Part shown: positions 1-12,000 of the stretch, piece after piece
Position numbering within the stretch: the first letter of the stretch is position 1
Layout: the number at the start of each line of letters is the position of its first letter
Assembly: GCA_036268615.1 (NCBI GenBank)
Contig: DATATV010000149.1
Span: forward strand, 1 to 64,000
DNA from: DATATV01 sp036268615
GTDB lineage: Bacteria; Actinomycetota; Actinomycetes; Mycobacteriales; Pseudonocardiaceae
Length of the DNA stretch: 64,000 bases
Direction: 5' to 3'
Notes under the pieces: model-generated
Told to the model about the DNA's origin: nothing
What the model saw: only the letters and a program-made list of their open reading frames with translations
Database searches by the model: none
Program-made: the position numbers and the translations under genes

Positions 1-3000
1 AACACGCTCCAGCCGTCCAGCAGCACGTGGTGGAACGTCCAGACCAGCTGAACCTCGTCGTCGGCCACCCGGGCCAGCGTCAGCCGCAGCAGTGGTGGCG
101 CGGCCAGGTTGATGCCGGCGGCCCGGTCCTCGGCCAGCAGCGCGGCCAGCGCCGCCGCCCGCTCGCTCTCGGTCGACTGCCGCCAGTCCAGATGTCGCAC
201 CGGCAGTGTCACCTGCCGGTGCACGAGCTGCACCGGTTCGGCCGGACCGGTCCAGCACATGCTGCTGCGCAGCACCGGCGTGCGGTCCACGACGCGCTGC
301 CACGCGGTCGCCAGTGCCGCCGGGTCGGTGACGCCGGCCAGCACGAAGGTGACCTGTTCCAGGTAGACGCCGTGCTCATGCTGGGCCAGGCCGTGGAACA
401 CAATGCCGGCCTGCATCGGCGTCAGCGGGTACACGTCCTCGATCGACCGGCCGTCGCCGACCAGCCGGTCGACGGTGGCCTGGTCGAGCGCGGCCAGTGG
501 GAAGTCGGCCGGCGTGCGACCGCCGGCCGCCGGGTCGGCGCAGTGCCGGATGATCTCGCGCAGCGCGTCCAGCAGTTGCTCGGCCAGCGCGTCGACCGTG
601 TCCTCGTGGTGCTGGTTGGTCGAGTAGAACCAGCTGAACTCCAGCGATCCGCGCCGCACCGCGCCGACGATGTCCAGCAGGTGCGGCCGGCCGGATTCCG
701 GCCCGACGGCCGAATCCAGGTCGCCGCCCGCGGTGTAGAGCCTGGTGTCACTCAGGTTCTCGTCGAACTGACCGAGATAGTTGAAGCTCACCTGCGGGTC
801 CGGACCATCGCGCAGCGCGACGTTCCGGGCCAGGTAACGCAGCGCGCCATAACCGACGCCGCGCCGGGGGACGGCCCGCAGCCGTTCCTTGGTGGACTTC
901 AGCGCGCTGCCCCAGTCCGGGTCGCGGCCCAGCAGCACCGGGAAGATCGACGTGAACCAGCCGACCGTGCGGGCGGTGTCCCGACCGTCGAGCACGTCCT
1001 CCCGACCGTCGAGCACGTCCTCCCGGCCGTGTCCCTCCAGGTCGACCACAACCCGGTCCCGGCCGGCCCACCGCCCGAGCACCTCGCCCAGCGCGGCGAG
1101 CAGCACGTCATTGATCTGGGTGCGGTAGATGCCCGGCACGTCGTGCAGCAGCGCGTCGGTGTCCGCCTCGTTCAGCCGCACGGTGACCGTCTGGGTGGAG
1201 ACCACGGTGTTCGGCCCGCTGTCGTCGGTCGGCAGCACCGGCTCGGTGCTCGCGGCCAGTCCGGTCCAGTGCGCCAACTCGTCGTCGAATCCACCGGTGG
1301 TGGCGAGCTCGCTGAGGCCGGTGGCCCAGTCGGTGAACGACGTGGTCCGGGCACCGAGCTGGACGGGCCGGCCGGCGGCGGCCTGTCGGTAGGCGGTGGC
1401 CAGGTCGTCGAGCAGAATTCGCCAGGACACCCCGTCGATGACCAGGTGGTGCACCGCGATCAGCAGCACGTTGTCCGGCTCGAACAGCACCGCCCGCACC
1501 AGCGGCCCGGTCGCCAGGTCGAAGCCCTGGTGCACGGCCGCGCTCACACCGTCCTTTTCGGACGAAGCACGCACTTCGAACATGTCGTCGACCGACACCG
1601 CGTCCGGCCCGGGATTCTCCTGCTGCCACTGGTCGTCGACGCGCGGGAAACGCATCCGCAGCGCGTCGTGCTGATCCAGGACCGCCCCGAGCGCCGCCCG
1701 CAGCGCGTCCCGATCCACGCCGGCGACGAGCTCGACGGTGACCGACTGGTCGAACCACTCCGGCTGGCCCGGGTTCGTCTCGAACAGCCAGTGCTGCACC
1801 GGGGTGAGCGGCGCCCGCCCGGTGACCGGTCCCGACTCGGCCGGCGCGGCCTTCGTCGTCGTGCCGAGCGTGCTCGCCAGGGCGGCGATGGTCGGCGTGC
1901 TGAACAGGTGTTGCGGGGAGATGGTGAGCTGGTGGCCGCGGGCCCGGGAGGCGATCTGGATGGACAGGATCGAGTCGCCGCCCAGTTCGAAGAAGTTGTC
2001 GTGCACGCCGATCCGGTCGACCCGCAGCACGTCGGCCCAGATCCCGGCGAGCACCCGTTCGATCTCGGTGCGCGGCGGCACGTGCCCGACCCGGTCGGCC
2101 GCCGGCAGACCCAGTGCGAGCAGTGCCGCACGGTCGAGCTTTCCGTTGCGGGTCAACGGAAGCGCGTCGAGCGAGACGAACGCGGCCGGGATCATGTAGT
2201 CGGGCAGGTCGGCGGCGAGGCCGGCGCGCACCGCCTCGGTGTCCAGACCGGTCGCCACCACGTAGGCGACCAGCCGCTTGCGGCCGTCGGTTTCCACCGT
2301 GAGCACGACGGCCTGGGTGATGTCCGACCGGGCGGTGAGCGCGGTTTCGATCTCGCCCAGCTCGATCCGGAAGCCGCGCAGCTTGGTCTGGTTGTCGGTG
2401 CGGCCGAGGTAGTGCACGGTCCCGTCGGCCGACCACCGCGCGATGTCACCGGTGTCGTAGAGCCGGTCGCCGGGCGGCCCGTACGGATTGGCGATGAACT
2501 TCTCGGCGGTCAGCCGAGGGTGGTTGTGGTAACCGCGAGCCAGGCCGGAACCGGCCAGGTAGAGGCGGCCGGGCGTGCCGATCGGGCACGGGGTGAGCGT
2601 GCTGTCCAGGAGGTAGAGGCGCATCCCGTCCAGCGGCCGGCCGATCGGGATCGGGTCGGGGACGGGCCGGCCGATCGGGAACGAGGTGGCGAACGTGGTC
2701 GCCTCGGTGGGGCCGTAGCCGTCCACCACGGTCAGGTCCGGGCAGGCCGCGAGCACCGCCTGAACGGCCGTGGCCGGCACGACGTCACCGCCGGTCCAGA
2801 CCTCGTCCAGCGGCGCGAGCACGGCCGGGTTCTCGTGCGCGATCAGCCGGAACAGGCCGGCGGTCAACCAGAGCGCGGTGATGCCGTGCCGGCGGATCAG
2901 CTCGTCCAGCATGACCGGGTCGAGCTGGGTCGGCGGCGCGGTGACCACGGTCCCGCCGGTCAGCAGCGGCACCCAGAGTTCGTAGGTGGCCGCGTCGAAC

Positions 3001-6000
3001 GCGGTGGGGGAGTGCAGCAACACCGTGTGATGGTGTCCGTTGTGGAATTGTTGGTGGTCGGTGAGCGTGCTGATGTTGTGGTGGGTGACCGCGATCGCCT
3101 TGGGCGTGCCGGTCGAGCCGGAGGTGTGCATCAGATAGGCAAGGCTGTCCGGCCGGAGCGCGACCAGCGGGTCAGTGTCCGGCTGGTGGGCCAGCGTGCC
3201 GCGGCTGCCCAGCACGACCACTGTGCCCCGGTAACCGGAACCGGCCACCGGATGGTCGGCCTGGTCGGTGAGCAGCACCGAGATGCCGGCTTCGTCGAGC
3301 ATCGTGCGCAACCGTTGCTCCGGGGCGCGGCTGTCCAGCGGCACATACGCACCGCCGGCCTTCAGCACGGCCAGTTCGGCCGCCACCAGCTCGACGCCGT
3401 GCCGCAACAGCAGGCCGACCGGCTGCTCGGCCCGCACGCCGAGCTCGATCAGCTGGTGGGCGAGCTGGTTGGCGTAGCCGTTGAGGTCGGCGTAGCTGAG
3501 CTCGCGGCCGTCGTGCGTGACCACCGCGGTGGCCTCGGGTGCCTGCCGGACCTGGGCGGCGAACCGGCTGACCACCGTGTCGGTGCGCGGTTGCTCGACG
3601 GTGCTGTTCCAGCCGGTCAGCAGCTGCCAGGTCTCGCGCTCGCCGAGCATCGGCAGCGCGCGCACCGGTCGGTTCGGGTCGGCGGCGATGCCGGTCAGCA
3701 GGGCGTCGAGGTGGATGGCCAGCCGCTCGACGGTCGTCCGGTCGAACAGGTCGGGGTCGTAGTCCAGGCGGAAGCCCAACTCCACGCCCGGCGTGACCAC
3801 GACGCTGATCGGATAGTTGGTCGGCTCGACATCGGTGACCTCACGCAGCAGCACGCCGTGCGCGGTGATCGCGGTCGGGTCGAACGGGTAGTTCTCGAAC
3901 ACCACGATGCTGTCGAACAGGTTCGTGCCCGGCGGCAGCTCGGCCCAGCCCTGGATCTGGGCCAGCGAGGTGAAGTCGTAGACGCGCGCGGCGAGCTGCT
4001 CCTCCTGCGCGGCGCGCAGCCAGCCGAGCACGTCCCGACCGCCCTCGACCCGCAGCCGGCTGGGCACGGTGTTGATGAACAGGCCGACCATCGCCTCGAC
4101 TCCGGGCAGGTCGGCCGGTCGGCCGGAGACCGTGCTGCCGAAGACAACCTCGTTGTCCCCGCTGTGTCGGGACAGCAGCACCGCCCACGCGCCCTGCACG
4201 ATCGTGCTCAGCGTCAACCCGCTGCGTGCGGCCAGGTCCCGCAGTTGCCCGCTCCGGTCGGCCGACAACGCGCCCCGCACGGTCCCACCGGACTGCGCGC
4301 GGTGCGCGGCGACCGGCGGCCGGTCGTAGGGCAGCGCGGTGGGGCCGGTGATCCCGGCCAGCACCGAGCGCCAGTGCCGCTCGGCCTGCTCGGCGTCCTG
4401 CTCGGCCAGCCAGCCCAGGTAGTCCCGGAACGGCCGGCGGGCGACCAGCGCGGGCTCGGTGCCGCCGTTGATCGCCGCGTACAGCGCGCACACCTCGCCG
4501 AACACCGCGGCCGCGCTCCAGCCGTCCAGCAACACGTGGTGGAACGTCCAGACGACCACCACGTCGTTGTCCGGCAGCGTCGCGATCACCAGGCGCAGCA
4601 ACGGAACCGATTCCAGCCGCAGCCCTTCGGCCCGGTCCCTGGCCAGCAGCTCGACCACCTTCGCCGGGTACTCGTCCTCGGTCCAGTGCTGGAAGGTCAC
4701 CGGCACGGTGGTGTGCCGCCAGACCACCTGTACCGGCTCCGGGACACCCGCCCAGACCACCGAACTACGCAGGATCGGCGTCCGGTCCACCACCCGCTGC
4801 CACGCTTCGGCCAGCGCGGTCGGGTCGCTCACCCCGGACAGCCGGAGCTGGACCTGGTTGAGGTAGGCGCTGGAGTCGCTGTGCACCATGCCGTGGAACA
4901 CCATGCCGGCCTGCATCGGGGTGAGCGGGTACACGTCCTCGACGGCCCGGCCGTCGCCGACCAGCCCGTCCACCTCGGCCTGGCTCAGTCGGGTCAGCGG
5001 GAAGTCACTCGGCGTGCGGCCGCCGGCGTCGGCGCGGGCGCAGTGCTCGATGATCCGCACGAGCGCGCGCAGCATGTCCTGGGCCAGCCGGCGCACCGTG
5101 GCCGGCTCGTGCAGGGCGGTCGAGTAGTACCAGGTGAAGCCGAGCCGATCGCCCTCGACGCTGCCGACCACGTCCAGCTCGTGCGCCCGGCCGTTGTCGC
5201 CGGCCGACGCCCCGTCCAGGCCGGCCGGGATCGCCCGCACCAACTGGTCGCCCTCGGCCGACCAGCGGAACCGGCCGAGGTAGTTGAAGCTGATCCGCGC
5301 GGCCGGCCGGTCGACCAGTTCCGCCTTTCCGGCCAGGTGACGCAGGGCGCCGTAGCCGATCCCGCGGCGCGGAATTCCGCGCAGTCGCTCCTTTGTGGAC
5401 TTGAGGGCGGTGCCCCAGTCGTCGTCCGGCCGGGTGAGCCCGACCGGATAGATCGTGGTGAACCAGCCGATCGTGCGGGACGTGTCGACCCCGTCGAGCA
5501 CGTCCTCCCGGCCGTGCCCCTCCAGGTTGACGAGCACCTGGTCCCGCCCGGCCCAGCCGCACAGCGAACTCGCCAGTGCGGTGAGCAGCACGTCGTTGAT
5601 CTGGGTGCGGTAGGCCGCCGGCACGTCGGTGAGCAGCGCGGCGGTGTGCTTCGGATCGAGCTGGACGTTGACCGTGCGCATGTTCGCGACCGTGTTGTCG
5701 CCGTACCCGTCGACCGGCAGTTCGGCCGGGGCGTCCAGGGCCGTCCAGTGGTCGAGTTCGTCGTCGAAACCGCCGGTGGTGGCGAGTTCGGTGAGGCCGC
5801 TCGCCCAGTCCTGGAACGAGGTCGTCTTCGCGCCGAGCTGGATCGGCCGGCCCGCGACGGCCTGCTGGTAGGCGGTGTTCAGGTCGTCCAACAGGATGCG
5901 CCAGGACACGCCGTCGATGACCAGATGGTGCGCGATCACCAGCAGCCGGGGCCGGCGCCCGGCACCGAGTTCGACCAGCACCGCCCGGACGAGCGGACCG

Positions 6001-9000
6001 CTGCTCAGCACGAGACCGCTCTCGATCTCCTCGATGATCCCGGCGAGCACCGCCGGCAGCGCCTCCTCCGCCACGGTGGCCAGGTCGAGTCGTTGCGGCG
6101 CCTCGATTTCCTCGACCGGGCCGTGCTGCTGCCGCCACTCGCCCTCGACCTGGGCGAACCGCAGGCGCAGCGCGTCGTGCTGGGTGAGCACGGCCTGGAA
6201 CGCGCGGCCCAGCGCGACCGGGTCGGTGCGGTCGCCGAGTTCGGCGACGATCGACTGGTGGAAGTACTCCGGCCGGGCCATCGGCGTCGCGAAGAACCAG
6301 TGCTGCACCGGGGTCAGCGGCGCCGGGCCGGTCACCGGCCGCTGGGCGGCCCGGGCGGTGGTGGTCGGCGTGAGCGTGGTCGCCAGGGTGGCGATGGTGG
6401 GCGCGCGGAAGAGGCTCTGCGGGGTGAGTCGCAGGCCATGCCCGTGCGCGCGGGAGGCGATCTGGATGGACAGGATCGAGTCGCCGCCGAGTTCGAAGAA
6501 GTTGTCGTGCACACCGACCTGGTCGATGCCCAGCACGTCGGTCCAGATCCGGGCGAGGACACGTTCGGTCTCGGTGCGCGGCTCGACCCGACCGGCGGAC
6601 GCCTCCCAGACCGGCGCCGGCAGCGCCCGATGGTCGACCTTTCCGTTGCGGCTCAACGGAAGTTCGTCGAGCAGTACAAACGCCGCCGGCACCATGTAGT
6701 CGGGCAGGGCGGTACCGGTCCAGGCACGCAGCGCGGCCGGGTCGAGCACGTCGGCCGAGGTCGGCACGACATGGGCGACCAGCCGTTTGCGGCCGAGGTC
6801 GTCGGCGGTGGCGACCACCACCGCCTGGCTGATCTGCTCGTGTGCGGTGAGGGCGGCCTCGATCTCGCCCAGCTCGATCCGGAAACCACGGATCTTGGCC
6901 TGGTTGTCGGTCCGGCCGTGGAAATAGACGGTGCCCTCGGCCGTCCAGTGCGCCAGGTCACCGGTGTCGTAGAGCCGGTCGCCGGGCGGGCCGTAGGGAT
7001 TGGCGACGAACTTCTCGGCGGTCCGGCCCGGCTGGTTGTGGTAGCCGCGGGCCAGGCCGTTGCCGGCCAGGTAGAGCTGGCCCGGGGTGCCGATCGGACA
7101 CGGATTGAGCGCGCTGTCCAGGATGTAGGCGCGCATCCCGTCCAACGGGCGGCCGATCGGAATGGTGTCCGGGATCGGTTCACTGATCGGGTAGGAGGTG
7201 GCGAACGTGGTCGTCTCGGTCGGCCCGTAGCCGTCCACGACGGCCAGCCCCGGACACGCGTGCACGACCGCCCGGACCGCGCTCGCCGGCACCACGTCAC
7301 CGCCGGTCCACACCTCCGCCAGCGTCGCCAGCACGGTCGGGTTGTCCTGCGCGATCACCCGGAACAGGCCGGCGGTCAGCCAGAGCGCGGTGATCCGCTG
7401 CTCGGTGACGAGCTGGTGCAGGGTCGGCACGTCCAGCTGCACCGGCGGCGCGGTGACCACCGTGCCGCCGGTGAGCAGCGGCACCCAGAGCTCGTAGGTG
7501 GCCGCGTCGAACGCGGTGGGGGAGTGCAGCAGCACCCGGTGGTGGGCCGGGGTGTGGAAGCGGCGATGGTCGGTCAGCGTGACCACGTTGTGCTGGGTGA
7601 CCGCGATGCCCTTGGGCGTGCCGGTCGACCCGGAGGTGTGCATCAGGTAGGCCAGAGCGTCCGGCCGCACCGGGACAGCCGGGTCGCCCGCGGGTTCGTC
7701 GGTGAGCGTCTGGTCCCAGCCCGGCAGCAGGATCTGTCCATTGTGGATCTGGCTGCCGGTCGAGTACCAGGCCGGATCGGTGAGCAGCAGCCGAGCGCCG
7801 GTCTCGGTGAGCAGCAGCCGCAGCCGGGCCACCGGGGCGTGCACGTCCAGCGGCACGTACGCCCCGCCCGCCTTGGCAATCGCCAGCTCGGCGACGACCA
7901 GGTCGACCGAGTGGTCCAGCAACAGCGCGACCGGCTGCTCCGGCCTGAGCCCGAGGGTGAGCAGCCGGTGGGCCAGCTGATTGGCCCGGACGTTGAGTTC
8001 GGCGTAGCTGAGCGTGTGATCGTCGTGCGAGGTCACCGCGGGCGCGTCCGGCGTGCGCCGGACCTGCGCGGCGAACCGGCTGGCGATCGTGTCCACGCGG
8101 GGCTGCCCGGGCGTCGCGGTCCAGTCGGTGAGCAACTGCCGGGTCTCGGTCTCGCCGAGCATCGGCAGCGCCCGCACCGGGCGGTGCACGTCGGCGGCCA
8201 GCGCCCGCAGCAGCACCAGCAGGTGACCGGCCAGCCGGTCGACCGTGCCGGCGTCGAACAGCGCGGGGTCGTAACCGAGCCGGAAGGCCAGTTCCGTCTC
8301 CGGGTAGGCGATCACGCTCAGCGGATAGTTCGTCGTCTCGATGCCGTGCAGCTCCCGCACCCGCACGCCGTCGGCGGGGTCGCGGTCGACCGGGTAGTTC
8401 TCGAACACGACGATGCTGTCGAACAGGTTGGTGCGCTCGGGCAGGTCGGCGCACGCGCGCAACTGGCCGCTGGGCAGGAAGTCGAACCGCCGGGCGTCGG
8501 TCGCATCGGCCTGCACGCCGTGCAGCCAGTCGAGCACACTCGTCCCGCCGGGCACGGCGACCCGGGTCGGCAGGGTGGTGATGAAGATGCCGATGATCGA
8601 CTCGACGCCGGCCAGGTCGGCCGGTCGGCCGGACACCGTGCTGCCGAAGACCACTTCGGACTGGCCGCTGTGCCGGGACAGCAGCACCGCCCACGCGCCC
8701 TGCACGATCGTGTTCAACGTCAGTCCGGCGCCCTGTGCCATGGCGCGCAGGCGATCTGACTCCGCCGCGGTGAGCGCGACCCGGATCGAGTCGGTCGACT
8801 CGGCGCTGTGTGCGGCACGCGGCGCGCGGTCGTAGGGCAGTGGGGTGGGCTCGGCCAGGCCGGCGAGCCGACCCTGCCAGTACTGCTCGGCCGCCGGTAG
8901 GTCCTGCCGGGTCAGCCAGTCCAGGTAGTCGCGGAACGGCCGCCGGGCCGGGAGTTCCACCGCACCGCCGTGCGCGGCGAGCACGTCGGCCAGCACCCCG

Positions 9001-12000
9001 AACAGGCTCCAGCCGTCCAGCAATACGTGGTCGAACGTCCACACCAACTGGACCGTGTTCGCCGACAGCCGGGCGAGCATCAGCCGCAGCAGTGGTGCGT
9101 GCCGCTGGTTGATGCCGCTGACCCGATCCTCAGTCAGGAACTGTTGCAGCGCCTGGCTTTGCTCACTCGCCGACAGCCCGGTCCAGTCCCGTTCGTCGAT
9201 CGGCGGTCGCACCTGCCGGCGGACGAGTTGCAGCGGCTCGGGCACACCGTCCCAGACGATCTCGCTGCGCAGCGCCGGCGTGCGGTCGATCACCTGCTGC
9301 CACGCCCGGGCGAGCGCCGCGACCTCGGGCACCCCGTCCAGCACCAGCGTCACCTGTTGGAAGTAGACGCCCTGACCGGGCTGGGAGAGCCGGTGGAACA
9401 CCATGCCCGCCTGGGTCGGCGTGAGCGGGTAGACCTCCTCGACCGCCCGCCCGTCGCCGACCAGCCGGTCGACCGTGGGCTGGTCGAGCCGGGCGAGCGG
9501 GAAGTCGCTCGGGGTGCGACCGCCGGTACCCGGTCGCGTGCAGTGCTCGACGATCTCGGTGAGCGCGGTCAGCATGTCCTCGGCGAGCGCGCCCACCGTG
9601 CTGTCCTGGTGCCGGTTCGCCGAGTAGAACCAGGTGAATTCAAGGCAGCCGTCATCGATCCTGCCGACCACGTCGAGCACGTGCGCCCGCTCGGCCGCCG
9701 GGTCAGCGTCCAGCGCCAGTTCGCCGCGCAGTGCCCGGTACAGGCCGGTGTGCTGCTCGGACAGGCCGAACTGGCCGAGGTAGTTGAAGCTGAGTTGCGG
9801 ATCGATCGCGGGGGCGGTCCCGGCCAGCCCGCGCAGCGCGCCGTAGCCGATGCCCCGGCGCGGAATCCGACGCAACTCCTCCTTGACCGACTTCAGCCGC
9901 GGCGCCCAGTCCCGGCCGGCCGGCACGGCCAGCCCCACCGGGAACAGGGTGGTGAACCAGCCGACCGTGCGCGAGGTGTCCACTCCGTCGAGCACGTCCT
10001 CGCGGCCGTGGCCCTCCAGGTCGATCAGCACCCGGTCGCGCCCGGTCCAGCCGCACACGGTCCGGCCCAGCGCGGCCAGCAGCACGTCGTTGATCTGGGT
10101 GCGGTACGCGGCCGGCACGTCCTGGAGCAGCGCCCTGGTCCGCCGGGCGTCCAGCCGGACGGTGACCGACCGGGTCGACTCAACCGTGTTCGGCCCGTCG
10201 GCATCCGCCGGCAGGCTCGTGTTCTCGGGCAGTCCGGTCCAGAACGGCAGCTCGTCGTCGAAGCCGCCGGCGGCCGTGTGCGCGGCCAGGCCGGTGGCCC
10301 AGTCCTTGAAGGACGTGGTCTTCGCGCCCAGCCGGACCGGCTCACCCGCGCGGACCTGCTGATACGCGGTGTGCAGGTCCTCCAGCAGGATGCGCCAGGA
10401 CACCCCGTCCACCACCAGGTGGTGCACGCTGAGCCACAGCAGCGGCGGCCGATCGGCACCCAGCCGGAACAGGATCGCCAGCCACAGCGGCCCGGTGGCC
10501 AGGTCGAGGCCCGCCTGCGCCGCGCCGGTGATCTCGCTGATCAGCGCCGCCTGGTCGGTGGCCGCGTGTCCGGAGAGATCGTGCTGCCGCAACACATCCG
10601 CCGGCTCGACCGAGGCGTTGTGCTGCCGCCATCCACCGTCGGCCGTGCGCTCGAAGCGCATCCGCAGCGCGTCGTGCTGATCGAGCAGCGCGGACATCGC
10701 CACGCGCAGCGCGGTCTCGTCGACGTCCGGGGCCGGCTCGATCGTCATCGACTGGTGGAAGTGTTGCGGCCGTTGCGGATTCGTCTCGAACAACCAGTGC
10801 TGGATCGGCGTGAGCGGCAACTCGCCGCGCACCGCACCCTGCTCGGCCGCCCGCTCGGTCACCTCGCTGACGACGGCGGCCAGGGTCGCGACGGTCTGGT
10901 GCAGGAAGATGTCCTTGGCGGTCAGTCGCAGGCCGGCCGTGCGGGCGCGGGAGACCACCTGGATGGACAGGATGGAGTCACCGCCCAGCCCGAAGAAGTT
11001 GTCGTGCAGACCGACCCGGTCCAGCCCGAGCACCTCGGCGAGAATGGCCGCGAGCGTGCGTTCCCGCTCGGTCCTCGGCGGCAGATAGTCGCTCGCGGTG
11101 GTCGACCGGTCCGGTGCCGGCAGCGCGTTTCGGTCCAGCTTTCCGTTGGGGTTCAACGGAAGTCTTTCCAGCTCGACAAACGCGGCGGGCACCATGTAGT
11201 CGGGCAGCGAGCCGGCCAGCCAGGTGCGCAGCGCGTCCTGGTCGACGGCCGCGCCCGCGGTGGGCACCAGGTAGGCGACCAGTCGCTTGTGCGGGCTGTT
11301 GTCCTGCCGGGCCAGGACCACCGCCTCGGCCACGTCCGGGTGACCGACCAGGGTCGCCTCGATCTCGCCGGGCTCGATCCGGAAACCCCGGACCTTGACC
11401 TGATGATCGGCCCGGCCCAGGTAGACCAGTTCGCCCTCGCCGTTCCAGCGCACCAGGTCCCCGGTCCGGTACAGCCGGGAACCGGCCGGTCCGAACGGGT
11501 TGGGCCCGAACCGTTCCGCGGTCAGCCCGGGGCGGTTGAGGTAACCCCGGGCCAGCGCACGGCCGCCGAGATACAACTCGCCCGGCACGCCGATCGGCAC
11601 CGGGCGCAGGCCGGCGTCGAGCACGTAGGCGAGCGTGTTGGCCACCGGGTGGCCGATCGGCGGCGACTGGTCCAGGTCCTGACCGTCGGAGTACCACGCG
11701 GTGGCGTAGACGGTGGCCTCGGTCGGGCCGTAGATGTTGGCGATTCGGCTGCCCGGCATCGCGGCCCGGATGTCACGCATCGCGCGCGCGGTCAGCGCCT
11801 CGCCGGCCAGCACCACGGTCTCCGCGTCCACCGGGGCGGTGCCCTCGCCGATGACCTGTGCGAATGCCGAGGGCACCGCGCTGACCAGGCTGGCCGTCCA
11901 ACTGTCCGCGCCGGCCGGCGGTTCGGCGAGCGCGAGCACGTCGTGCACGACCTCGATGCCGCCGCCGGTCAGCAGCGGGCAGAAGATCTCGAACACCGAC

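Noticed and set aside
27..8759. A 2910-codon open frame on the plus strand, and similar long ones at 8970-12611 and 12660-15308
   Set aside because: They are mirror frames of the synthetase on the minus strand, caused by high GC. Their translations are low-complexity R/G/H/V/Q-rich and show no domain, while the minus strand reads clear NRPS motifs.
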